A stretch of 57,095 nt of DNA. Source: Planctomycetota bacterium. GTDB taxonomy: Bacteria; Planctomycetota; UBA1135; UBA2386. This document shows, piece by piece, positions 33,500 to 41,457 of this stretch (the stretch's first letter is position 1; the number at the start of each line of letters is the position of its first letter). Below the pieces are notes generated by a model. That model ran no database searches. It was not told where the DNA came from and worked only from the letters and a program-made list of their open reading frames with translations. The translations under genes and the position numbers were made by a program. The stretch lies in NCBI GenBank assembly GCA_021776805.1, contig JAJFFD010000165.1:1-57095 (forward strand), in the 5' to 3' direction.

Positions 33500-33640
33500 C
33501 GGCAGTTGCCTCCGGGCTTTCCGGCTGACTGAGAGACCTGCGAACAGGTTCTCAGCTCACGGTTGCGGGCCAGCCCCGGATTTGCACCAGGTTCCCCCGC
33601 GAGACAACAGGCTCGAGGGATAGGGCAGGCGCCCCTTCCT
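33500..33640 (-). promoter_or_regulatory. Cobalamin riboswitch
   Basis: On the minus strand the conserved core of the adenosylcobalamin riboswitch is readable in order. It has GGGAA-CCT-GGTGCAAATCC, then GCTGGCCCGCAACCGTGA, a hairpin GAGAACCTG-TTCG-CAGGTCTC, and the B12-box region CAGCCGGAAAGCCCGGAGGC followed by ACTGCC. It ends about 30 nt before the btuF-like ATG. Such elements shut off B12-uptake genes when cobalamin is plentiful. It lies directly after the stop of the glycan operon, so the importer operon is probably transcribed separately. Confidence 0.92.
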
Positions 33641-33645
33641 GTCAA

Positions 33646-34572
33646 TCACTTCAGGGGCGCTTCGAAGTCAGCGGCCTTGCAGACCTGGCGATTTCGCAGG
33701 CAGTGCGGCAGGTAGGCCAGGGCGGCAAGGCTCGCCTTCATGCATACCCAATAGCCCCCGCGCACGGCACGGATGTTGTCATGCAGGCCAATGGTACCGA
33801 CCGCATCGGCCACTTCTGCACCATCCGCCTTGCTCTTGCCACCGAGCCCCTTCTTCAAGAAACGAAAGGGAAAGGCGATCACCTGGGACCAGGGCAGATA
33901 CTTGAAGGCGTAGAGCCAGAAGTTGCGCACGTGGTAGTAGAGGGAGCGCTTGCCATGACGCATGCCGAAGGGCGCCTTGTGAAAGACTTCGATGCCAGGG
34001 ACCATCTTCACTCGGTAGCCGAGATTGAGCAGGCGCGCGGTGAGGTCGCGTTCGTTCCCGAAGATAAAGAACTCCTCGTCGTAGTAGCCGGCTTCTGCAA
34101 GGGCCTTGCTCTTCGCCATGCTGCCGCAGCCTCTGAAGGTCGACATGTAGCGCGGCGTGTTCACCGCCGCCGATTCGAGATACCAGTCGGGCATTTCCGG
34201 TTCGACCACTTTGGGTGAGAGCAGCACCGTGCTCTCCGGCTCGCTCTCGAACTCGGCAAGCATCTTCTCGACGAAGTCTGTGGGCAGAATCACATCGTCA
34301 TCGAGGATGCCGGTGAACTCACCGGTACAACTGGCGAAGCCGATGTTAAAGGTCGCACAGGCGCCATAGCGCGAATGCGGCATGCTGATCAGCTTCACCT
34401 CGGGGAACTCGGCGTTGACCATTTCGGGAGTACCGTCGTGGCTGTTGTTGTCCACAACGATGACCTCCTTGGGCGCGATGCTCTGCTTGCGGATCGCTGC
34501 CAGGTTCTCACGCAGATCGTCCTTACGATTCCAGACCGAGATCACCAAGGATACGGAGGCCGGCGTACTCAT
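33646..34572 (-). CDS. Glycosyltransferase family 2
   Basis: The 308-residue enzyme starts at ATG 34572, overlapping the PIG-L gene by 4 bp; the frame extends to 34890 inside that gene but is non-coding there. GT2 features are VSLVISVWNRKDDLRENL, EVIVVDNNSHDGTPEMV, the metal motif GILDDDVILPTDFV, and the later block EAGYYDEEFFIFGNERDLTA. A C-terminal basic/hydrophobic region (YHVRNFWLYAFKYLPWSQV) suggests membrane contact. It is the last gene of the six-gene glycan operon and ends just before the riboswitch. Confidence 0.88.
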   Translation of the reverse strand: MSTPASVSLVISVWNRKDDLRENLAAIRKQSIAPKEVIVVDNNSHDGTPEMVNAEFPEVKLISMPHSRYGACATFNIGFASCTGEFTGILDDDVILPTDFVEKMLAEFESEPESTVLLSPKVVEPEMPDWYLESAAVNTPRYMSTFRGCGSMAKSKALAEAGYYDEEFFIFGNERDLTARLLNLGYRVKMVPGIEVFHKAPFGMRHGKRSLYYHVRNFWLYAFKYLPWSQVIAFPFRFLKKGLGGKSKADGAEVADAVGTIGLHDNIRAVRGGYWVCMKASLAALAYLPHCLRNRQVCKAADFEAPLK

Positions 34573-35303
34573 TCGCCATCCCGTAGGAGGAAGCGAAACA
34601 GCGGGTCCGCAAGGTCCTTGGCCTTCTGCAGATCCGCCGGCCGAAGGTCCGCAAAGAGCTCCGCGTACTGCACCTGCTTGTCCTCGACATTGACCGTGGC
34701 AGCGTGGTCCCGGTGCAGGATCTTCTCGGTGAAGTCGTTGTACTCGAGCTGACTTGCGAAGGCAGCCAGGGCCTTCTGCTTCTGATCCATGAAGGCACCG
34801 AGCTCGAACATGCTGCCACCGAGGACCACCTGGTTCACTCCGTAGAGAAGGCAGCGACAATCCGGCGCCAAGCGATCCGCCTGCCTGCAAAGCGCATGAC
34901 TGAGCGCGCGGTGATCGCGATGGGCTTCGGTGAAAAAGAAGCTATACACGGTCTTGGGCTGGATCTCTGCGATCAGTTCGCCGACGGCCTGCGCCATCGC
35001 ATCCATGGACTCAGGCAATTGCCCATCGACCAGACCCAGGGAACGCACATCATCCACGCCGAGGATGCCGAGCGCCGCTCGACCCTCTTTGCGACGCAGG
35101 GCAGCGATGTCACCAAACTTCCCCGACGGATCCCCCTCCGCACCATCGGTCATGTGCGCCACGGTCACCGGGTGTCCCTGGGAGGCATGCCAGGCGAGCA
35201 TTCCTCCGCAGGCGATGACCTCATCGTCCGGATGCGCCGCCAAGACCAGGACCGGTGGCCCGAGGTCCTCCTTGGGAAGCAGAGGTGGAAAGAGGTGCTT
35301 CAA
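34569..35303 (-). CDS. PIG-L/LmbE-family deacetylase
   Basis: The 244-residue protein carries the zinc-site motif LVLAAHPDDEVIACGG (H24-D27), then TDGAEGD, RRKEGRAALGILG and the third ligand region FTEAHRDHRALSHAL. The family removes acetyl groups from N-acetylglucosaminyl units of lipids, glycans or small molecules (GlcNAc-PI, mycothiol and bacillithiol precursors). Sitting between two glycosyltransferase genes with 4-bp overlaps on both sides, it most likely de-N-acetylates an amino sugar in the glycan built by this operon. Direct proof of the substrate is lacking. Confidence 0.9.
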   Translation of the reverse strand: MKHLFPPLLPKEDLGPPVLVLAAHPDDEVIACGGMLAWHASQGHPVTVAHMTDGAEGDPSGKFGDIAALRRKEGRAALGILGVDDVRSLGLVDGQLPESMDAMAQAVGELIAEIQPKTVYSFFFTEAHRDHRALSHALCRQADRLAPDCRCLLYGVNQVVLGGSMFELGAFMDQKQKALAAFASQLEYNDFTEKILHRDHAATVNVEDKQVQYAELFADLRPADLQKAKDLADPLFRFLLRDGE

Positions 35304-36523
35304 TTGCTCAGCCCACTGAACTTGCTGTAGATCTCCAGATAGCGCTCCGCCGCGTCATCGATGCTGAAGAATTCTTCGGCTATTCCCCGACGCAGCTCCA
35401 CGAGCTTGTGTGGATTCTCCACCAGATCCCTGATGGCATCGGCCCAGAAGGCCACATCGCCGATGGAGACGACCCGGCCACCTACCCCGATGCGCTCCCC
35501 GAGTGCCCCGCGATTGGACACCAGGACCGGAACCCCATGGGCCAGAGCCTCCTCCACCACCAGGCCGTAGCTCTCCTCGCAGAGGCTGGGAAAGAGCGCC
35601 AGGTCGAGAGAGAGTGCCGGATGACGGTCCCCGCTCGACCAGGATCCATGGCAATGCAGGCTCACGCCAAGCTCCTCGGATCGCTTCTCCACGAGTTCGC
35701 GAAAGCTAGCCTCGAGGAAGGGGCCGAAGAGGTGCAATTCGACTCCGGGGATTCCTGCCAGGGCCTCGGGTAGCAGGGCGATACCCTTCTCCTCTACCAG
35801 GTTGCCGAAGCTGCCGATGCGCAGGGGAGCCTCGACTCGCGGCTGGGACTTCTCATGCGCCACTGCTTCCAAGAGTCCATGGGGCACTACTTGGATTTCA
35901 TTGGACCAGGGGAGATGACGGCGAATGCGGTCGGCGCTGGCCTGACTCGGCACGGTGATCGCGTCCGCAGCGGCGAGTTCCGCCTGCATGTCGCGATCAC
36001 GCTCCTGAATGAGCGCAGCCACGCGCTCCTGGCCGAGTGCCAGATTCTGATCCGCACAGGGCAGGCAGGCATCTCGACCGTCTTCGCGAGGGCAGTGAAT
36101 GCCCGCTGGCGGCCGCCTAAAAAAGCGCGGGCAGGCGGTCCACATGTCATGCAGGGTAGCGACGGCGACGATGCCGCGGGAACGGGCAGAACGCAGTAGC
36201 CCGGTGCAGAGAGTCGCCCAATGCTGAACATGCAGGACCTGGATTCCCTCCCGGTCCAAGATCTCATCAATCAGGCGCTGGATCCGCGGCCGCCGCAGGT
36301 CCAGTCCATACTCCTCGCTGGAGTTTCGTGGCAGACGGCAAATGGACAAGCCGGCATGTTCCTCCCGAAGGATGTCCTCACCGGCATGGAGCCGGTCCGA
36401 GCCCGCGATGATCAGGAGCTCCTGCGCCCGAGCCTGCAGGGACTTGGCCAGGGCAAAGCTGACCCGTTCCGTGCCACCGGTGAACTCTGGCGGGAAGTTC
36501 GGACATGTGAGGGCGATCTTCAC
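35300..36523 (-). CDS. Glycosyltransferase family 4
   Basis: The 407-residue GT-B enzyme shows MKIALTCPNFPPEFTGGTER in the N-domain, VLHVQHWATLCTGLLRSA and VATLHDMWTACPRFF. The C-domain has LRIGSFGNLVEEKGIALLPE, LFPSLCEESYGLVVEEALAH and GVPVLVSNRGALGERIG, which forms the nucleotide-sugar site. A cysteine cluster (CPREDGRDACLPCADQ, about residues 145-160) may bind a metal. It belongs to the glycan operon, 4-bp overlaps on both sides. Confidence 0.9.
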   Translation of the reverse strand: MKIALTCPNFPPEFTGGTERVSFALAKSLQARAQELLIIAGSDRLHAGEDILREEHAGLSICRLPRNSSEEYGLDLRRPRIQRLIDEILDREGIQVLHVQHWATLCTGLLRSARSRGIVAVATLHDMWTACPRFFRRPPAGIHCPREDGRDACLPCADQNLALGQERVAALIQERDRDMQAELAAADAITVPSQASADRIRRHLPWSNEIQVVPHGLLEAVAHEKSQPRVEAPLRIGSFGNLVEEKGIALLPEALAGIPGVELHLFGPFLEASFRELVEKRSEELGVSLHCHGSWSSGDRHPALSLDLALFPSLCEESYGLVVEEALAHGVPVLVSNRGALGERIGVGGRVVSIGDVAFWADAIRDLVENPHKLVELRRGIAEEFFSIDDAAERYLEIYSKFSGLSN

Positions 36524-37443
36524 CTGGCGAGGATCTCCTTGACCATGCCGCGGATATGCGCCCGCTCAGATCGCCGCGCTGCCGGATCCTTGTGCCGGAA
36601 GCCGGCGCGGATGGACTCTTCGAGAGCCCGCATGCGGATCACCAATCGCAGGTACCCGTCGGTCCAGGCGCCATGCTGCTTGCGATAGTAGGCCATGCGA
36701 TTCCGATTCCACATCACCACGAACTTGCCGAAGGAACTCGTCGACGCACCTTCATGATGCATGACTTCGGCACTGGCCAGATAGCGAATGCGCTTACCCA
36801 TCGCCTGCAAACGGCGACAGAGGTCCACATCGTTGTAGAAGAGCCAGAGCTCCTCGTCCATGCCATCGAGCTCCTCATAGAGCGCGCGTTCGAGCATGAA
36901 ACAGGCACCTGGCGGTTGGTCCACGTCTCGACTCTCGAGGTGGTCGAAGTCCGCCATGAGGTACCTGCGCTGCACCCAGGAACCGGGAGGGAAGGAACCG
37001 AAGAAGGAATCGAAGCAGACTGCTGTGAGTAGGCCGGGGAATCTCTTGCAGGCGGACTGCACACGACCATCCGGATGGACCAGTCGCGGACCGACAGCTC
37101 CGTACTCCGGATTGCAGTCAAGAAAGCGCAGCATCTGGTCCAACGCCTTGGGCCGGACCTCAGTATCCGAGTTGAGCAGACAAAGGAAACGCCCCTTGGC
37201 CAGGGCGGCACCCAAATTGTTGCCCCGGCTATAGCCCTCGTTCTTGGCGTTGCGGAGGAGCCGAACTTCGGGAAACTGTGCCGCGATCGCATCCGCAGAG
37301 TCATCCTCACTGCCGTTGTCGACAACGATGACTTCGCGACTGAATTCGCTCTGGTCCGCGTACAGGGCACGCAAGCAGGCCAAGGTCAGATCCCGTGTAT
37401 TCCAGGAGAGGATGACCAGGGACAGTTCCGGCTGCTCGCTCAT
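36520..37443 (-). CDS. Glycosyltransferase family 2
   Basis: The 307-residue protein has the GT2 blocks LSLVILSWNTRDLTLACLRA, EVIVVDNGSEDDSADAIAAQ, KNEGYSRGNNLGAALAKGRF and the metal motif LLNSDTEVRPKAL. The acceptor block is QPPGACFMLERALYEELDGM followed by LWLFYNDVDLCRRL. These are the marks of rhamnosyltransferase-like enzymes that add sugars to a lipid-linked glycan. Start and stop overlap neighbours by 4 bp, so expression is coupled along the operon. Confidence 0.9.
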   Translation of the reverse strand: MSEQPELSLVILSWNTRDLTLACLRALYADQSEFSREVIVVDNGSEDDSADAIAAQFPEVRLLRNAKNEGYSRGNNLGAALAKGRFLCLLNSDTEVRPKALDQMLRFLDCNPEYGAVGPRLVHPDGRVQSACKRFPGLLTAVCFDSFFGSFPPGSWVQRRYLMADFDHLESRDVDQPPGACFMLERALYEELDGMDEELWLFYNDVDLCRRLQAMGKRIRYLASAEVMHHEGASTSSFGKFVVMWNRNRMAYYRKQHGAWTDGYLRLVIRMRALEESIRAGFRHKDPAARRSERAHIRGMVKEILAR

Positions 37444-38642
37444 GCCTGCTCCCCGCCGGAAGAAGTCAGCGCCGCCGGCTCTGCTGCCGCCAGGCGCGTG
37501 TAGCGGTAGACCCCGATTTGCTCGAGCTTCGCGGACTGCAAGTCGACGACCCGAAAGTAGTAGGTAGTCGGTCCAAACTCCTTCATCAGAGAATCACTGG
37601 GTGACCAGCGATCTCCGGAGCCATGCATCCCGGCAGCAAGAAAGAAGCCCGGATCGAGGGCCACCTCGACCAGGAACTGAGCATAGCTCCGTCCGAATTC
37701 CAGAGTCGGCTTCCCCGGCATGCTCCCTAGATCCACGAGCCAGGGATGCGGCGGCAACTTGCCCCGGCGCTTCCCCCAGGAGGAGAGCAAGAGAGCTCTG
37801 CAGAGGCCATAGAGAGCCGCACCGCTGAGACCGTACCACTTTCGGTAGTAGCGCTTGCGACTGATCCAGTACCTCTCCATCGGCAGGCTATGGTCGGTCT
37901 GCCCGGATCGATTGTAGAAGTGGATGAGCTCCGCCGCGGCAATCTGTACGATGCGCTTACCCGCGCGACGAATCCTCACCGAGAGATCCGTGTCCTCGAA
38001 GTACAGAGGGAAGCGCTCGTCGAAGAATCCGATCTCGGCGATGAAACTGCGACGCATCAGGAAACAGCAACCGCTGAGCATCTCCAAGTCCACGTCTTCA
38101 CTGGCGCGCCATACGGGCAGGGCCCGGCGCGTTCGACGTCGCGTGTAGGCGCGAGTGAATCGAGGGCTCAAGGCTGCCAGGGTCAGCCCGATGAGATCGC
38201 TCAGAGTCGGTAGGATGTTGGGCGGCAAGCAGGCCTCCCGACCTTCATCCAGAAAACCGATGGGTGCCGCTGCGCCGATACTCTCGTCCGCCTCCATCCC
38301 TTGGAAGAGCGCCGTCAAACAACCCGCGGTGAAGAGCAAGTCAGGATTGCAAACCAGGACATAGCGCCCCTTCGAACGGGCATAGGCCAGGTTCATACCC
38401 GTGCTGTAGCCGCCATTGCGATCGTGGCGGATGAGCTCTCCTCTGCTCGGCGGGAGCATGGCTTCGAGTTCCGCCTCTGCCACTTCGTCCCTCAGCGGTG
38501 AGCAGTTATCGACGACGATGACCTCGTACTCGAGCTCACGCCCCTCACGACTTCTGGGCGGATACTGCTCCAAGGAGCGAATCGCATCCACGCAGAGCCG
38601 CCAGGAATTGTAATTGACGATCAGGACCGAGAGGTCGGTCAC
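37440..38642 (-). CDS. Glycosyltransferase family 2, extended C-terminus
   Basis: The 400-residue protein has the GT2 blocks LSVLIVNYNSWRLCVDAIRS, VIVVDNCSPL, NGGYSTGMNLAYARSKGRYV and the metal motif LVCNPDLLFTAG. The block LSGCCFLMRRSFIAEIGFFD and LYFEDTDLSVRIRRAG follow. A further 130 residues (about 270-400) have no clear domain by eye; they contain a Trp/Tyr-rich part and a beta-like end (TTYYFRVVDLQSAKLEQIGV). The extension is unusual for the family. The gene overlaps both neighbours by 4 bp. Confidence 0.87.
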   Translation of the reverse strand: MTDLSVLIVNYNSWRLCVDAIRSLEQYPPRSREGRELEYEVIVVDNCSPLRDEVAEAELEAMLPPSRGELIRHDRNGGYSTGMNLAYARSKGRYVLVCNPDLLFTAGCLTALFQGMEADESIGAAAPIGFLDEGREACLPPNILPTLSDLIGLTLAALSPRFTRAYTRRRTRRALPVWRASEDVDLEMLSGCCFLMRRSFIAEIGFFDERFPLYFEDTDLSVRIRRAGKRIVQIAAAELIHFYNRSGQTDHSLPMERYWISRKRYYRKWYGLSGAALYGLCRALLLSSWGKRRGKLPPHPWLVDLGSMPGKPTLEFGRSYAQFLVEVALDPGFFLAAGMHGSGDRWSPSDSLMKEFGPTTYYFRVVDLQSAKLEQIGVYRYTRLAAAEPAALTSSGGEQA

Positions 38643-39169
38643 CGCGGCGCTTCCCCTGCTGGGTCAAACTGTCGATTGACGATGGCCAGTCCTGCGCTCC
38701 TCCGTCCCGAGCTCTGCTGCTCGCGGAAAAGACGTAGCTGACTCAACAGGACCTCTTCGCGCTGCACATCCTGACCGGAGGGCTTCCAGTCGGTTTCCTT
38801 GGCTTCGAACCCCCGACCGAGATTGCCGATTACCTGCTGCTCGATGTAGAACTCCAGCAGCCATTGGTCCCGTTCGCCCAGGTTGCTGAACTTGGCGTGC
38901 AATCGCGAACGGCGTCCAAAACGGAAGGGGGCAGGATATTCTCGCCAGCGGGAGACATAGACTCGATTGCCGCGATCAGTCTCACCGAGATCCGGTGGAA
39001 AACCGTGCAGCCCCGCCAGACGGCCCATTTCCAACCAGAGATCCTCGAAGGGAAGGTTTTTCTCGACGGATTGCCAGCTGGCGGTGAGCCCACAGGAAGC
39101 GAGCAGCAGCAGAAAAAAGCTACTCGCAGCCGCTTTAATCAGCGGAGACGAAGGTCGATGCTCAACCAT
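38639..39169 (-). CDS. Small putative lipoprotein, first gene of the glycan operon
   Basis: The 176-residue protein starts at ATG 39169 (frame open to 39184) and has a lipoprotein signal, AAASSFFLLLLASCGL, with cysteine in the lipobox LASC. The rest is soluble and I do not recognise it: ENLPFEDLW-like acidic helix, then VYVSRWREYPAPFRFGRRSR, LEFYIEQQVIGNL, and a basic C-terminus. It heads the glycan operon, overlapping the next gene by 4 bp, and diverges from the HAD phosphatase gene. A role in glycan assembly or attachment is inferred from position only. Confidence 0.65.
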   Translation of the reverse strand: MVEHRPSSPLIKAAASSFFLLLLASCGLTASWQSVEKNLPFEDLWLEMGRLAGLHGFPPDLGETDRGNRVYVSRWREYPAPFRFGRRSRLHAKFSNLGERDQWLLEFYIEQQVIGNLGRGFEAKETDWKPSGQDVQREEVLLSQLRLFREQQSSGRRSAGLAIVNRQFDPAGEAPR

Positions 39170-39205
39170 GCGCCGACTATACATGCCAGGGCGATAGAAG
39201 CTCTC

Positions 39206-39859
39206 ATGTCCAAACCTCCGATTCTATTCGACCTCGACGGCACTCTGGTTGATTCCCTCGGCGACATCGCTGCCAGCGCCAACTACGTACGCGAACAGCA
39301 TGGCCTGGAATCCCTGGCTGAGCAGGAAGTTCGCAAGATGGTGGGCGACGGTGCGGCCAAGCTCCTCGATCGAGCTCTCGCCGACCTGTCGGCGCCGCCG
39401 GACCAGGCAGCAGCCATGGCCATCTACGTCGAGCATCATCTGCAGCAGTGCACCAAGCTGGTGCAAGCCTATCCCGGCGTGATGCAGCATCTGCAGAATT
39501 GGCAGGCGGCCGGACGGCCCATGGCCGTGGTCACCAACAAGCCCGAGCGCTTCGCCCGCCTGATCCTCGATCATCTCGGACTGGATAAGTACCTGCCGAT
39601 TCTCATCGGTGGCGATAGCAGCCCGGCCCGCAAGCCATCGCCCATCCCGATTCTGGCTGCGCTGGAGCGGCTGAATACCGGTCCCGAGGGTGGAATGATG
39701 GTCGGCGATGGCCTCCAGGACCTGCGGGCAGGGAAGGCAGCCGGGCTAAAAACCGTGGCCGTTCTCTTCGGCTTCCGCGACGAAATCACCCTTCGTGCCG
39801 AGGGAGCCGACGAATACTGGCGCGAGTTCGGTGTGCCTGAGAGACTGCAGCCCAGATGA
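39206..39859 (+). CDS. gph: HAD-family phosphatase, phosphoglycolate-phosphatase-like
   Basis: The 217-residue protein starts at ATG 39206. A much longer frame (from 38864) lies antisense to the lipoprotein gene and lacks domain sense before this Met. HAD motifs are in order: ILFDLDGTLVDSLGDIA (motif I), AVVTNKPERFARLILDHLGL (motif II), KPSPIPILAALERL (motif III lysine) and MMVGDGLQDLRAGKAAGL (motif IV). The helical cap at about 20-85 fits subfamily C1. Phosphoglycolate phosphatase is the usual annotation; substrate range in this family is wide. Its stop overlaps the trkH start by 4 bp. Confidence 0.85.
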   Translation: MSKPPILFDLDGTLVDSLGDIAASANYVREQHGLESLAEQEVRKMVGDGAAKLLDRALADLSAPPDQAAAMAIYVEHHLQQCTKLVQAYPGVMQHLQNWQAAGRPMAVVTNKPERFARLILDHLGLDKYLPILIGGDSSPARKPSPIPILAALERLNTGPEGGMMVGDGLQDLRAGKAAGLKTVAVLFGFRDEITLRAEGADEYWREFGVPERLQPR

Positions 39860-41442
39860 ACCTAGCTCAGGTCGCGCGCATCCTGACCGGCTTCACCCTG
39901 TTCTTCTCGATCATCCAGGGCTTGATGGTCATCTATGCCCTGTTCGAGGACGGCGTTGCCGCAGACATCTCACCGGTGCTGGGCTTCGGCGTGGGCGCAG
40001 GCGTGGGCCTGGCGGTAGCCGGAATGCTCTGGATCGCCGGACGCGGTGCCGAGCCGGATTTCTTCCGGCGCGAAGGCCTGGCAGTGGTCGGCTTTGCCTG
40101 GCTCTTCGCTGGTGTGCTCGGCGCCATTCCCCTGTACTGGTCCGGCGCCTTCGTCAGCGGCGCGGACGCGCTCTTCGAATCGGTGAGTGGGCTGACAACC
40201 ACGGGCGCCACGGTCTGTGGAAGCGGCGACAATATTCACAGCATCGAGGAGCTGCCGCAGAGCATTCTCCTCTGGCGCTCGCTCCTGCAGTGGATGGGCG
40301 GCCTGGGAATCATCTTGGTGTTCTTGATTCTGCTGCCGGCAATGGGAGTGACTGGCAAGAACCTCCTCTCCTCGGAGCAGATCGGCGTCAGCGATGACGT
40401 GCTCCGGCCGCGCATGCGTGAACAGGCCCAGGCTCTGTTCAAGATGTACCTCTTCCTCACCATCATCTTGGGTTTGAGTCTGATGCTCCTGGGCTGGACC
40501 ATGGGTGGCCTGACACCCTTCGACGCGGTGAACCATGCCTTCACCACCATGGCGACCGGTGGCTACTCCACCAAGAACTCCTCCGTCGGCAGCTTCCAGA
40601 ACCTGCCGATCGAAGTTCTGATCACGGTCTTCATGTTCCTGTCCGGATGCAACTTCATCCTGCTCATGTCCACCTTCCGGGAAGGGCCACGCAGTCTCGG
40701 CAACATCCTCAAACAGCCGGAGTTCCGCCTCTACCTGCGCATCACCCTGGGCATGATCGCCCTGGTCAGCATCTCCCTCTGGGTCTGGGGAGGAACGGTG
40801 GCCGATGGCATGACCGTCGACCGGGACTACTCGAGCTTCGGCCGCTGCCTGCGCGACGCATCCTTTCAAGTGGTCAGCCTGATCACGTCCACCGGCTACT
40901 GCACTGCGGACTATCAGTACTGGCCGCACCACATTCTCCTGGCCCTGCTCTTCTGCATGTTCGTCGGCGGCTGCACAGGCTCCACGGCAGGCGGCTTCAA
41001 GGTGCTGCGTCTGTTGGTCTCCCTGAAGCTGATCCTGTACACCCTGCACCACTTCATCCGCCCGAAGAGTGTGGAGCGACTGAAAGTTGGCGATGATGTC
41101 CTCCCCAACTCCGTGGTATCCACCATCCTGGCGCTGCTCCTCCTCTGGATCGCCAGCGTTCTCATCGGCGCCCTCTTCATCAGCTTCGATGAGCGCATGG
41201 ACCTCTTCGCCTCGGTGACCACCAGCGTCAGCATGATGAGCTGCACCGGACCCTCCATGGCGGAAGTGCTCCATCGCGGCGACGAGCTGACTCTGGTCAG
41301 CCAGATCGACGTGGGCCCCTATGGCGGCTACGGCGAGCTACCCGGCTGGATGAAGATCATGATGTCCTTCCAGATGATCCTCGGCCGCCTCGAGATCCTC
41401 GCACCCCTCGTGCTCCTGGCGCCACGCATGTGGCGGCGCTAG
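39856..41442 (+). CDS. trkH: Potassium uptake transmembrane subunit TrkH/TrkG
   Basis: The 528-residue membrane protein has four pore-loop blocks typical of TrkH: FESVSGLTTTGATV, NHAFTTMATGGYSTKNSS, FQVVSLITSTGYCTADYQYW with FVGGCTGSTAGGFKVLRLL, and a last, degenerate SVTTSVSMMSCTGPSM. LQWMGGLGIILVFLILLPA lies in the second unit. TrkH moves potassium together with the cytoplasmic regulator TrkA; no trkA is in the window. The gene is translationally coupled to the HAD phosphatase gene. It ends flush against the opposing M28 peptidase gene with no bases between the stops. Confidence 0.92.
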   Translation: MNLAQVARILTGFTLFFSIIQGLMVIYALFEDGVAADISPVLGFGVGAGVGLAVAGMLWIAGRGAEPDFFRREGLAVVGFAWLFAGVLGAIPLYWSGAFVSGADALFESVSGLTTTGATVCGSGDNIHSIEELPQSILLWRSLLQWMGGLGIILVFLILLPAMGVTGKNLLSSEQIGVSDDVLRPRMREQAQALFKMYLFLTIILGLSLMLLGWTMGGLTPFDAVNHAFTTMATGGYSTKNSSVGSFQNLPIEVLITVFMFLSGCNFILLMSTFREGPRSLGNILKQPEFRLYLRITLGMIALVSISLWVWGGTVADGMTVDRDYSSFGRCLRDASFQVVSLITSTGYCTADYQYWPHHILLALLFCMFVGGCTGSTAGGFKVLRLLVSLKLILYTLHHFIRPKSVERLKVGDDVLPNSVVSTILALLLLWIASVLIGALFISFDERMDLFASVTTSVSMMSCTGPSMAEVLHRGDELTLVSQIDVGPYGGYGELPGWMKIMMSFQMILGRLEILAPLVLLAPRMWRR

Positions 41443-41457
41443 TCAGTCTCTGCCGCC
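41432..41457. terminator. Hairpin around two abutting stop codons
   Basis: GGCGGC (41432-41437) pairs with GCCGCC (41452-41457). The 14-nt loop holds the TAG of trkH (41440-41442) and the TGA of the opposing peptidase gene (41443-41445). No T tract. Confidence 0.45.

Noticed and set aside
33469..33645. N-terminal extension of the BtuF-like protein
   Set aside because: The stretch is the cobalamin riboswitch, so it is leader RNA, not coding sequence.
38864..39205. N-terminal extension of the HAD phosphatase
   Set aside because: It is antisense to the lipoprotein gene and has no domain sense; the HAD motif starts right after ATG 39206.
39970..41274. 434-codon minus-strand frame opposite trkH
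   Set aside because: Its composition (Gln/His/Glu-rich) mirrors the membrane helices of trkH read backwards; trkH is certain.
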